A stretch of DNA of 7,062 bases from an uncultured Ruminococcus sp. (lineage in GTDB: Bacteria > Bacillota > Clostridia > Oscillospirales > Ruminococcaceae), in contig CAMNMO010000143.1 in NCBI GenBank assembly GCA_946544695.1, forward strand, positions 1 through 7,062. Reading direction: 5' to 3'. This document shows positions 1 to 5,952 of the stretch, piece by piece. Position 1 is the first letter of the stretch. Each line of letters starts with the position of its first letter. The position numbers were made by a program, and so were the translations under genes. The notes under the pieces are model-generated. The model did not search any database. It saw only the letters and a list, made by a program, of their open reading frames with translations, and was not told the origin of the DNA.

Positions 1-1076
1 TCTTCCTCGAACTTCTTCATGAAAGCAACCAGCTTCTCAACGCCCTCGATAGGCATTGCATTGTAGATGGAAGCTCTCATACCGCCGACAGTTCTGTGAC
101 CCTTCAGGTTCTCGAAGCCTGCTGCCTTAGCCTCAGCTACGAACTTCTTGTCCAGATCCTCGTTGCCTGTTACGAAAGGTACGTTCATCAGCGATCTGTC
201 CTTGGGAACAACTGTGCCCTTGAAGAGCTTGCTGCTGTCCAGGAAATCATACAGGATCTTAGCCTTCTTCTCGTTGTGAGCCTTCATGCCCTCAAGACCG
301 CCCATCTTCTTGATCCACTTGAATACCTTGCCGCAGATGTAGATGCCGTAGCAGGGAGGAGTGTTGTACAGAGAATCATTGTCAGCCTGCAGCTTCCAGT
401 TCATCATGGAAGGAGTCTGAGCAAATGCGGGGCCGTCAGCGATCAGGTCTTCTCTTACGATAACGATCTGTACGCCTGCGGGGCCTACGTTCTTCTGAAC
501 ACCGCCGTATACGACGCCGTACTTGCTAACGTCGATAGGCTCGCTCAGGAAGCAGCTGGATACATCGGCTACCAGGATATGACCCTTTGTGTTAGGCAGA
601 GTCTTGTACTTGGTACCGTAAATGGTGTTGTTCTCGCAGATATAAACATAGTCTGCATCTTCGGGAATGTCCAGATCGGAGCAGTCGGGGATATAGGAGA
701 AGGTCTTGTCAGCAGAAGAAGCTACCTTTACTACCTCACCGAACTTTTCAGCCTCAGCAGCAGCCTTCTTAGCCCACTGACCTGTGATGATGTAAGCAGC
801 CTTGCCGTTCTTCATCAGGTTCATGGGAACTTCTGCAAACTGCAGAGATGCGCCGCCCTGTCTGAATATTACCTTATAGTTGTCGGGTATGTTCATCAGA
901 TCTCTGAGATCCTTCTCAGCGTCCTTGATGATATCGTCATAAGCCTTGGATCTGTGAGACATCTCCATTACGCTCATGCCTGTGCCCTTGTAATCGAGCA
1001 TTTCGTCAGCAGCTTCCTTGAGCACTTCCTCGGGAAGAACAGCAGGACCTGCGCTGAAATTATAAACTCTGCCCAT
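1..1076 (-). CDS. serC: Phosphoserine aminotransferase SerC (3' end cut by window edge)
   Basis: This PLP enzyme converts 3-phosphohydroxypyruvate plus glutamate to 3-phosphoserine in cytosolic serine synthesis. The minus-strand frame opens MGRVYNFSAGPAVLPEEVL, the classic SerC N-terminus, and stays open for 358 codons to the window edge. Family proteins are about 360 residues, so only a few C-terminal residues are missing. Visible family landmarks are SHRSK (Arg42, substrate binding), TGQW near 98-101 (Trp that stacks on PLP), NNT at 149-151, Asp171 in VADVSS, and the Schiff-base lysine Lys195 in GGVQKNVGPAG. These correspond to E. coli R42, W102, T153, D174 and K198 by recalled homology. 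The start is supported by a GGAGG ribosome binding site (minus strand, 1085-1089) 8 nt upstream and a consensus promoter beyond it. It is divergent from alaA. A serA gene might lie just outside the window to the left, but that cannot be seen. Confidence 0.97.
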   Translation of the reverse strand, partial: MGRVYNFSAGPAVLPEEVLKEAADEMLDYKGTGMSVMEMSHRSKAYDDIIKDAEKDLRDLMNIPDNYKVIFRQGGASLQFAEVPMNLMKNGKAAYIITGQWAKKAAAEAEKFGEVVKVASSADKTFSYIPDCSDLDIPEDADYVYICENNTIYGTKYKTLPNTKGHILVADVSSCFLSEPIDVSKYGVVYGGVQKNVGPAGVQIVIVREDLIADGPAFAQTPSMMNWKLQADNDSLYNTPPCYGIYICGKVFKWIKKMGGLEGMKAHNEKKAKILYDFLDSSKLFKGTVVPKDRSLMNVPFVTGNEDLDKKFVAEAKAAGFENLKGHRTVGGMRASIYNAMPIEGVEKLVAFMKKFEE

Positions 1077-1121
1077 TGTGATAACCTCCATTTGATATAA
1101 TTAAATAAAATCAATACTATA

Positions 1122-1150
1122 ATTATATTACTTTATGTCCCGATTGTCAA
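1122..1150 (-). promoter_or_regulatory. Sigma-A promoter of serC
   Basis: On the minus strand a perfect TTGACA (-35, 1145-1150) is followed after exactly 17 bp by a perfect TATAAT (-10, 1122-1127). Transcription should start near 1115, giving an untranslated leader of about 39 nt before the serC ATG. The leader is short and AT-rich with no obvious hairpin, so I see no sign of attenuation or a riboswitch here. Confidence 0.9.
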
Positions 1151-1391
1151 GACCCCGCCCATAAACATTCTATAAATTTTGGAAGGTGTTTTTTAGCGAT
1201 TTTGAATAAAACAGACTTCGCTGATTCGTTTTAGAAGATCAAATCCATTTTCTTCGGACTGTCAGAGCCTGCTTTTGCAATTTTGGGAGCGCCGCATTGC
1301 AAGCTCTCCTGTAATTAACATTTGATATAAAAGTTGTACAAATTGTTTAAAGGAATAAAGGGGTAAAGCAGGTTATTCGGCGGGTGCGTTA
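1151..1391. other. Intergenic stretch between the divergent serC and alaA promoters
   Basis: These 241 bases separate two back-to-back promoters. I see no open frame with a credible ribosome binding site and no terminator. The only local structure is a weak hairpin near 1285-1309, where GGGAGC can pair with GCTCTCC around a bulged base. It has no T-run after it. The length is generous for two promoters, so upstream regulator binding sites are possible, but none is recognisable. Confidence 0.5.
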
Positions 1392-1420
1392 TTGACAATG
1401 TCGGGAAATGGTGGTACAAT
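1392..1420 (+). promoter_or_regulatory. Sigma-A promoter of alaA
   Basis: A perfect TTGACA (1392-1397) and TACAAT (1415-1420, one mismatch to TATAAT) are separated by exactly 17 bp. Initiation near 1427 would give a leader of about 98 nt before the alaA start codon at 1525. That leader contains the hairpin annotated at 1453-1474. Confidence 0.88.
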
Positions 1421-1452
1421 GTAATTTAAAGTGCTTTGGCATCAACTATTTT

Positions 1453-1474
1453 GACCCCGACTTTTATCGGGGTC
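1453..1474 (+). promoter_or_regulatory. Perfect hairpin in the alaA 5' leader
   Basis: GACCCCGA and TCGGGGTC form a perfect 8-bp, GC-rich stem around a 6-nt loop (CTTTTA), about 26 nt after the predicted transcription start and 50 nt before the ATG. The bases after it (TATAAAAC) are not a U-run, so it is not a standard intrinsic terminator. Transcript stabilisation or a protein or ribosome-access switch are possible roles; none is shown by the sequence. Confidence 0.6.
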
Positions 1475-1524
1475 TATAAAACATAAAAGCAAATAAATAA
1501 ATCTATATAAAGAAGGTAAGTAAA

Positions 1525-2742
1525 ATGAGAACTTTTTCAAAATCTCACAAGCTTGACAATGTCTGCTATGATATACGTGGTCCTGTTATGGACGAGGCAG
1601 ACAGAATGATCGCTGCGGGCGAAAAGATACTGAAACTGAACATCGGCAACCCCGCCCCCTTTGCATTCGATGCGCCCCCCGAGATAATCAGGGCGATGAC
1701 AGATAACCTGCACAACGCACAGGGCTATTCCACCTCAAAGGGCATAGTACAGGCTCGTGAAGCTATCCTTAAATATCATCACGGCAAGGGCGTCAATGTG
1801 GCTTCTGTCGATGATATATACACAGGCAACGGCGTAAGTGAGCTTATCACAATGGTAATGCAGGGTCTGCTGGACAACGGCGACGAAGTGCTGGTGCCCG
1901 CACCTGACTATCCCCTGTGGACAGCTTCCGTCACCCTTGCGGGCGGCACTGCTGTGCACTATATCTGTGATGAACAGTCTGACTGGTATCCCGATATCAA
2001 GGATATGGAATCCAAGATAACCGACAAGACCAAAGCACTGGTCATCATAAACCCCAACAACCCCACAGGCTCGGTATATCCCCGTGAGGTGCTGGAGCAG
2101 ATAGTGAAGCTGGCAAGAGAGCACGAGCTCATCGTATTCTCCGATGAGATATATGACCGCCTGCTGATGGACGGTGTGGAGCATACCTCCATCGCTTCCA
2201 TCGACCCCGACCTGTTCTGCATAACCTTCAACGGCATAAGCAAGTCGCACATGTCCGCAGGATTCCGTGCAGGCTGGATGGTCCTCAGCGGCAACAAGAG
2301 CAATATGGGCGGCTATATCGAAGGACTCAACATGCTTTCCTCGATGAGACTGTGCTCCAACGTTCAGGCACAGTATGTCATCCCCGCTGCACTGACAGGC
2401 ACAGGCGCTCCCGATAAGGAGCTTATTCCCGGCGGACGCATATACGAGCAGAGAGAATGCATCTACACACTGCTCAACGATATCGACGGCATCACTGCTG
2501 TAAAGCCGAAAGCCGCTTTCTACATTTTCCCGAAGATAGATGCAAAGAAGTTCAACATCACCAGCGATGAACAGTTCGTGCTCGACCTGCTCAGGACAAA
2601 GAAGATACTGCTGGTAGCAGGCGGCGGTTTCCACTGGGAACAGCCCGACCACTTCAGGATAGTATACCTGCCCTGCATCGACCAGCTGAAACTGTCAATG
2701 GCAGAAATGAAGGACTTCCTTTCAACATACAGGCAGAACTGA
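1525..2742 (+). CDS. alaA: AlaA-type alanine/glutamate-pyruvate aminotransferase (class I PLP)
   Basis: This is a 405-residue fold-type I, class I/II aminotransferase. It matches E. coli AlaA (YfbQ, also 405 residues, as I recall it) nearly end to end: KLDNVCYDIRGPV, LKLNIGNPAPF, IYTGNGVSELI, LVPAPDYPLWTA, YIEGLNML, PGGRIYEQR and PDHFRIV. PLP-binding landmarks are NPNNPTG (176-182), Asp207 and Tyr210 in SDEIYD, the Schiff-base Lys240 in FNGISKS, Arg248 in GFRAGW, and Arg378 in DHFRIV, which should bind the substrate carboxylate. The predicted reaction is reversible transfer of the amino group between alanine or glutamate and pyruvate or 2-oxoglutarate in the cytosol. An AGAAGG ribosome binding site (1511-1516) lies 8 nt before the ATG. 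It has its own promoter and terminator, so it is probably monocistronic. Exact substrate preference is inferred from homology only. Confidence 0.93.
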   Translation: MRTFSKSHKLDNVCYDIRGPVMDEADRMIAAGEKILKLNIGNPAPFAFDAPPEIIRAMTDNLHNAQGYSTSKGIVQAREAILKYHHGKGVNVASVDDIYTGNGVSELITMVMQGLLDNGDEVLVPAPDYPLWTASVTLAGGTAVHYICDEQSDWYPDIKDMESKITDKTKALVIINPNNPTGSVYPREVLEQIVKLAREHELIVFSDEIYDRLLMDGVEHTSIASIDPDLFCITFNGISKSHMSAGFRAGWMVLSGNKSNMGGYIEGLNMLSSMRLCSNVQAQYVIPAALTGTGAPDKELIPGGRIYEQRECIYTLLNDIDGITAVKPKAAFYIFPKIDAKKFNITSDEQFVLDLLRTKKILLVAGGGFHWEQPDHFRIVYLPCIDQLKLSMAEMKDFLSTYRQN

Positions 2743-2768
2743 TCTCTGCACCGCTTGAACAAAAAACG

Positions 2769-2806
2769 ACCGCCGCAGTACTATGGCTTTACTGCGGCGG
2801 TTTTTT
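2769..2806 (+). terminator. Intrinsic terminator after alaA, probably bidirectional
   Basis: ACCGCCGCAGTA (2769-2780) and TACTGCGGCGGT (2790-2801) form a perfect 12-bp stem with a 9-nt loop, followed by six T residues (2801-2806). On the left, six A residues (2761-2766) sit two bases from the stem, so the minus-strand transcript also has a U-run. The convergent metY has no closer strong terminator, so this hairpin may end both transcripts. Confidence 0.92.
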
Positions 2807-2969
2807 ATAAGAAGGTATGTGTCTAAACTATCTGTTGCACTTAGTTATGCCCCGCCGCCACGCACTTTATGAACTTGCATGTTCTTTAAGGCGGCGGACA
2901 CGGTCAGTCCGACCGAGGACCGGCGGACACGGTCAGTACGACCGAAAAATATATAAGAAGGTATCTGTC
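2806..2969. repeat. 18-nt direct repeat (2806-2823 and 2952-2969)
   Basis: TATAAGAAGGTATGTGTC at 2806-2823 recurs at 2952-2969 with one difference (G to C at position 14), 146 bp apart. Each copy follows a GC-rich hairpin and a short T or A run: the alaA terminator for the first, the second tandem unit at 2921-2945 for the second. The pair brackets the tandem repeats. It could mark a small insertion or a duplicated intergenic unit. The space between holds only a 68-codon frame with no family resemblance. Confidence 0.65.
2892..2945. repeat. Two tandem 25-nt repeat units with internal dyad symmetry
   Basis: The 25-nt units at 2892-2916 and 2921-2945 differ at a single base (C versus A at position 18) and are separated by GGAC, a period of 29 nt. 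Within each unit CGGTC and GACCG form a 5-bp stem around 5 nt. An upstream CCGCCGCC (2852-2859) can also pair with GGCGGCGG (2890-2897). The units lie between convergent alaA and metY, downstream of both stop codons, so they are more likely 3'-end RNA structure or an intergenic repeat family than a promoter operator. Confidence 0.75.
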
Positions 2970-3019
2970 AACAATGACTTATTTTGTTATGCTATCTCTT
3001 TCGGGACTCGCACTTGTCC

Positions 3020-4318
3020 TTAAAGAGCCTTGAATGCCTCGCTCAGATCTTCAATGATGTCATCGATATGCTCTGTACCGATGGACAGTCTGATGGTGTT
3101 GGACTTTATGCCCTGATCGAGCAGTTCTTCCTCATTGCACTCGGAATGTGTGGTGGAAGCGGGGTGGATAGCCAGCGACTTAACATCTGCCACGTTAGCC
3201 AGCAGGCTGAACAGCTGAAGATTGTCGATGAACTTCTGTGCTTCTGCCGCACCGCCCTTTATCTCAAAGGTGAATATCGAACCGCCGCCGTTTGGGAAAT
3301 ACTTCTTGTAAAGTTCCTGCTGAACAGGGTCAGCCGAGACGGAGGGGTGGTTCACCTTTTCGACCTGAGGCTGGTCTTTCAGGAACTGTACTACCTTCAG
3401 CGCATTCTCAACATGGCGCTCAACTCTCAGCGACAGTGTTTCGAGTCCCTGCAGGAATATGAATGCGTGTACGGGTGACAGCGTGGAACCTGTGTCTCTC
3501 AGCAGTATAGCTCTTATGTAAGTAACATAAGCTGCTGCGCCAACTGCCTTTGTGAAGCTTACGCCGTGATAGCTGACATTCGGTTCAAACAGCCAGGGGT
3601 GCTTGTTTGCGCCCTCCCAGTCGAACTTTCCGCTGTCAACTATAACACCGCCTATGGTAGTGCCGTGACCGCCGATGAACTTGGTAGCCGAATGCACCAC
3701 GATGTCTGCGCCGTACTCGATAGGTCTTACCAGATATGGGGTAGCAAAGGTGTTGTCAACAATCAGGGGTATCTTGTGGGCGTGTGCGATATCTGCTATC
3801 TTCTGTATATCAACTACCTCAGAGTTGGGATTGCCCAGCGTCTCTATCTCGATAGCCTTTGTGTTGTCCTGAATAGCTGCTTCTATGGCTGCATAGTCAA
3901 AGGGGTCAACAAAGGTGGTATCTATGCCGTAAGCAGGCAGTGTGTGCTTGAGCAGGTTGTATGTGCCGCCGTAGATGTTCTTGGCAGCAACGATGTGATC
4001 GCCTGCGTGTGCAACGCCCTGTATAGCATAGGTCAGTGCAGCTGCACCCGAAGAAACTGCCAGCGCTGCAACACCGCCTTCAAGGGACGCTATCCTCTCC
4101 TCAAAAATGCCCTGTGTGGGGTTTGTCAGTCTGCCGTAGATGTTTCCTGCGTCCCTCAGACCAAAGCGGTCAGCTGCATGCTCTGAATTATGGAAAACAT
4201 AGCTTGATGTCAGGTAGATGGGCACTGCCCTTGCATCGGTGACGGGGTCGGGGTTCTCCTGACCTACGTGAAGCTGTCTGGTCTCAAATCTCAGGTTTCT
4301 TTCATTTATATTGCTCAT
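3020..4318 (-). CDS. metY: O-acetylhomoserine sulfhydrylase (aminocarboxypropyltransferase)
   Basis: This 432-residue cytosolic PLP enzyme of the Cys/Met metabolism family makes homocysteine from O-acetylhomoserine and sulfide (direct sulfhydrylation). The length, near 430, and the N-terminus ETRQLHVGQ..PDPVTDARAVPIY are typical of MetY; MetB and MetC are shorter, about 380-400. Landmarks are YGRLTNPT (Tyr61, Arg63, which reach the neighbouring subunit's PLP phosphate), SSGAAA (89-94), Asp188 in VDNTFATP, the Schiff-base Lys213 in HSATKFIGGHGT, SLAIHPASTTH (381-391), and Arg410 in NTIRLSIG for the substrate carboxylate. The start is supported by AAGAGGA (minus strand, 4326-4332) 7 nt upstream. 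It is divergent from metF. Its promoter lies about 345 bp upstream behind a structured leader and a MITE-like repeat. O-succinylhomoserine or O-acetylserine use cannot be excluded from sequence. Confidence 0.95.
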   Translation of the reverse strand: MSNINERNLRFETRQLHVGQENPDPVTDARAVPIYLTSSYVFHNSEHAADRFGLRDAGNIYGRLTNPTQGIFEERIASLEGGVAALAVSSGAAALTYAIQGVAHAGDHIVAAKNIYGGTYNLLKHTLPAYGIDTTFVDPFDYAAIEAAIQDNTKAIEIETLGNPNSEVVDIQKIADIAHAHKIPLIVDNTFATPYLVRPIEYGADIVVHSATKFIGGHGTTIGGVIVDSGKFDWEGANKHPWLFEPNVSYHGVSFTKAVGAAAYVTYIRAILLRDTGSTLSPVHAFIFLQGLETLSLRVERHVENALKVVQFLKDQPQVEKVNHPSVSADPVQQELYKKYFPNGGGSIFTFEIKGGAAEAQKFIDNLQLFSLLANVADVKSLAIHPASTTHSECNEEELLDQGIKSNTIRLSIGTEHIDDIIEDLSEAFKAL

Positions 4319-4367
4319 TGTAAATTCCTCTTTTCGTAATCATCATAATGTCCGCCGTCGGCGTATC

Positions 4368-4470
4368 TATAGCAATCCGCCTTAAAATTCAGACAAAATC
4401 CAGTCACAAAACCCATAAATCCAAGCTTTTGCAACTGGATTTTGTGAATTTAAAAAGTTGGATTGCTATA
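4368..4470. mobile_element. MITE-like 103-bp imperfect inverted repeat
   Basis: The ends TATAGCAATCC (4368-4378) and GGATTGCTATA (4460-4470) are perfect 11-bp inverted copies. The similarity continues inward through arms of about 40 nt with a few mismatches and small gaps, including a perfect 12-bp internal pair ACAAAATCCAGT (4393-4404) and ACTGGATTTTGT (4434-4445). The whole element can fold into one long AT-rich hairpin. It has no coding capacity. The outermost TA on each side could be a TA target duplication, as made by IS630/Tc1-mariner transposases, but this is not separable from the palindrome itself. It lies between the metY leader and the metY ribosome binding site, so it would be transcribed in the metY leader. 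Confidence 0.72.
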
Positions 4471-4471
4471 T

Positions 4472-4658
4472 AAACTCACGGCTGCCGCTTTTTCAGACTT
4501 TAGTCAGCCGCATCACATTTCCATGTATCGTTCGGTTCACTCCCGCCCGCACATTCGCAGGGGGGGCGATACTTTTATCTTTCGGTTCACAGACCTCATC
4601 TTTACCGCCCGCTTTCTTATCTTAGTTTTCCTAGCAATTAACTAGGTTTCTTGCGATG
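4472..4658 (-). ncRNA. Structured 5' leader RNA of metY, class not recognised
   Basis: The RNA would start near 4657. Seen in the sequence (minus strand): the 5' end CAUCGC (4658-4653) can pair with GUGAUG (4516-4511), closing about 135 nt. Inside it are a CCTAG/CTAGG hairpin (4646-4630), a GUAUCG/CGAUAC helix (4572-4567 with 4530-4525), and within that helix a GC hairpin (4566-4557 with 4550-4542, loop GAAUGU). After the closing helix, CGGCTG and CAGCCG pair (4510-4505 with 4484-4479) around a small GACTAAAGTC hairpin. I do not see the S-box core (GAUGAAACCCGGCAACC-like), a T-box (GGGUGGNACCGCG), or a B12 box. No strong terminator follows. Regulation by a methionine-related ligand is inference from its position only. 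Confidence 0.5.
4526..4612 (-). repeat. Internal duplication inside the metY leader
   Basis: On the minus strand GCGGGCGG followed by GTGAACCGAA-GATA occurs twice: copy 1 at 4612-4576 (37 nt) and copy 2 at 4550-4526 (25 nt). Copy 1 has 12 extra bases between the two conserved blocks. Copy 2 forms part of the central GC hairpin and the GUAUCG/CGAUAC helix; copy 1 lies upstream of it. Either the two copies could compete for the same partner strand, or they are repeated binding sites. Confidence 0.65.
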
Positions 4659-4663
4659 GTCTA

Positions 4664-4692
4664 ATGATATCATATTTTTCCTATTATGTCAA
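4664..4692 (-). promoter_or_regulatory. Sigma-A promoter of metY
   Basis: On the minus strand a perfect TTGACA (4687-4692) is followed after 17 bp by TATCAT (4664-4669), one mismatch from TATAAT. Predicted initiation is near 4657, which gives metY a leader of about 340 nt. That length is itself a hint of leader-based regulation. No closer promoter of similar quality is visible upstream of metY. Confidence 0.85.
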
Positions 4693-4886
4693 TAGGTTTT
4701 CGGGAAATTTCTCATCTTTGTAAAATCTAGCCTATTTAACTTGTGAAATTTTGCACGTTCATCGTCAGTTTTTACAACAGCGATCATCGTCTTGCGAATA
4801 AACCTGCCGTTTGAATTTTATTTGCAGCAAATTTCCCGCCCCATTCGTTTACATTATGAAAGCCGTGAAAGGAAGTGATAAAATGC
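4693..4886. other. Gene-free part of the metY-metF divergent spacer
   Basis: These 194 bases are AT-rich and hold no credible open frame. A 10-bp inverted pair, CGGGAAATTT (4701-4710) and AAATTTCCCG (4829-4838), spans most of it but is short enough to be chance. A plus-strand ATG at 4856 opens a 26-codon frame without a ribosome binding site that runs through the terminator, so I do not call it. No plus-strand promoter is evident that would feed the terminator at 4887-4926. Confidence 0.5.
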
Positions 4887-4926
4887 GGCAGGGTATAGTT
4901 TCACACTATACCCTGCCATATTTTTT
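4887..4926 (+). terminator. Strong intrinsic terminator with no visible gene upstream
   Basis: GGCAGGGTATAGT (4887-4899) and ACTATACCCTGCC (4905-4917) form a perfect 13-bp stem with a 5-nt loop. ATA and six T residues (4921-4926) follow. It points rightward and lies directly upstream of the metF promoter, so it may shield metF from read-through or end an unannotated small RNA. The minus-strand side has only a TTTT three bases from the stem, so leftward termination is less likely. Confidence 0.85.
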
Positions 4927-4932
4927 ATGTAC

Positions 4933-4961
4933 TTGACTATATTTTAAAAATGTGCTATAAT
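4933..4961 (+). promoter_or_regulatory. Sigma-A promoter of metF
   Basis: TTGACT (4933-4938, one mismatch from consensus) and a perfect TATAAT (4956-4961) are 17 bp apart. Initiation near 4968 would give a 47-nt leader with only a tiny GGGT/ACCC hairpin (4976-4987). There is no room for a typical riboswitch, so any methionine control of metF would have to be by a repressor or at another level. Confidence 0.9.
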
Positions 4962-5014
4962 TCATATCAATTTGCGGGGTATTCACCCATTAAAAATCGA
5001 GAGGAAGAATATAT

Positions 5015-5872
5015 ATGAGGACCAACGAGCTTTTCAAGCAGAAGACCACACTGTCATTTGAGGTTTTCCCGCCAAAAAGCGATACACCGATAGATAGCAT
5101 CTATTCCACCATAGACGGTCTTGCACCGCTGAAGCCTGATTTCATCAGCGTGACCTACGGCGCAGGCGGCAACGGCAGCAACGCTACCATCGGCATCTGC
5201 GAGATGATAAAGGAAAAATACGGCATTGAGCCTGTGGCTCACCTTGCCTGCATAAACCTGACCAGAGAGAAGGTACTGTTCGAGCTGGCACAGATGCGTG
5301 CTGCGGGCATCGAGAATATCCTTGCGCTGCGTGGCGATATAAACCCGAATATCCCGCCCCACGAGGATTTCAGGTATGCTGCCGAACTCATCGAGCTGAT
5401 AAAGCAGAACGGCGATTTCAATATTCTCGGCGCATGCTACCCTGAGGGTCACCCCGAAGCACCCAACATGGTGGAGGATATAAAGCACCTTAAAGAAAAG
5501 GTGGACGCAGGCTGCACACAGCTGATATCACAGCTGTTTTTTGACAACGAGGACTTCTACGCATTCCGTGAAAAAGCAGCCATCGCAGGCATTGATGTGC
5601 CCATCGAGGCAGGTATAATGCCCGTGACCAATCCCAAGACCATCGCACGCATGGCAACACTCTGCCACGCAAGGCTGCCCAAAAAGTTCCTGACCATCAT
5701 GTCCAAATACGAGAATGACCCCATCGCCATGAGGGACGCAGGCATTGCCTACGCTGTTTCGCAGATAGTAGACCTCATTGCCAATGACGTTGACGGCATA
5801 CACCTCTACACCATGAACAACCCCTACATAGCCACCAAGATATGTGAGGCTGTACAATCGCTGTTCAACTGA
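5015..5872 (+). CDS. metF: 5,10-methylenetetrahydrofolate reductase MetF
   Basis: This cytosolic FAD-dependent TIM-barrel enzyme reduces 5,10-methylene-THF to 5-methyl-THF, the methyl donor for methionine synthesis. The 285 residues fit the short bacterial MetF length. Landmarks are LSFEVFPPK with the catalytic Glu16 (E. coli Glu28), SVTYGAGG (45-52), HLAC (76-79), LALRGD with Asp108 (E. coli Asp120, near flavin N1), GACYPEGHPE (139-148), QLFFDN with Gln173 (E. coli Gln183), GIMPVTN (200-206), and the C-terminal GIHLYTMNNP (261-270). The correspondences with E. coli are from recalled homology. It starts at ATG 5015 behind an AGAGGAAG-type ribosome binding site near 5000-5007. A single promoter and terminator suggest a monocistronic transcript. 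It is divergent from metY, which makes the homocysteine that its product helps methylate. No metV-like partner is in view. Confidence 0.97.
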   Translation: MRTNELFKQKTTLSFEVFPPKSDTPIDSIYSTIDGLAPLKPDFISVTYGAGGNGSNATIGICEMIKEKYGIEPVAHLACINLTREKVLFELAQMRAAGIENILALRGDINPNIPPHEDFRYAAELIELIKQNGDFNILGACYPEGHPEAPNMVEDIKHLKEKVDAGCTQLISQLFFDNEDFYAFREKAAIAGIDVPIEAGIMPVTNPKTIARMATLCHARLPKKFLTIMSKYENDPIAMRDAGIAYAVSQIVDLIANDVDGIHLYTMNNPYIATKICEAVQSLFN

Positions 5873-5952
5873 TCGTGATATCGTTGTGCTGACGTTATTT
5901 GACCGCTTATTGCGGCATTTCAGCATGATGACCGTACAACATGATAAAAACT

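Noticed and set aside
96..1100. Long plus-strand open frame opposite serC
   Set aside because: A shadow of serC, which has clear family motifs, a ribosome binding site and a promoter on the minus strand. The plus-strand protein resembles nothing and is Leu/Val/Tyr-rich in the way antisense frames of such genes are. The same applies to the antisense frames over alaA, metY, metF and radC.
1089..1330. 12-nt direct repeat CATTTGATATAA at 1089-1100 and 1319-1330
   Set aside because: AT-rich and short. About one such pair is expected by chance in a window of this size.
2817..3023. Plus-strand 68-codon open frame between alaA and metY
   Set aside because: No recognisable family, composition driven by the tandem repeats (Arg-rich), and it runs over the end of metY. 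The GAAGG before its ATG belongs to the repeated 18-mer. More likely a by-product of the repeats.
4537..4599. Minus-strand 20-codon frame in the metY leader as a leader peptide
   Set aside because: It has an ATG but no good ribosome binding site, only two Met codons and no Met run, and it crosses both duplicated modules and the GC hairpin. The RNA structure explains the sequence better.
4463..4645. Plus-strand 60-codon frame opposite the metY leader
   Set aside because: No ribosome binding site or promoter and no family resemblance. It is antisense to the structured leader and starts within the MITE end.
4321..4700. SAM-I (S-box), T-box or cobalamin riboswitch upstream of metY
   Set aside because: Looked for on both strands because of the gene context. 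The conserved cores (GAUGAAACCCGGCAACC-like, GGGUGGNACCGCG, GCCACUG/B12 box) are not present in recognisable form.
4701..4838. 10-bp inverted pair CGGGAAATTT / AAATTTCCCG with a 118-nt loop
   Set aside because: No extension beyond 10 bp, a large loop, and AT-rich half. Not distinguishable from chance.
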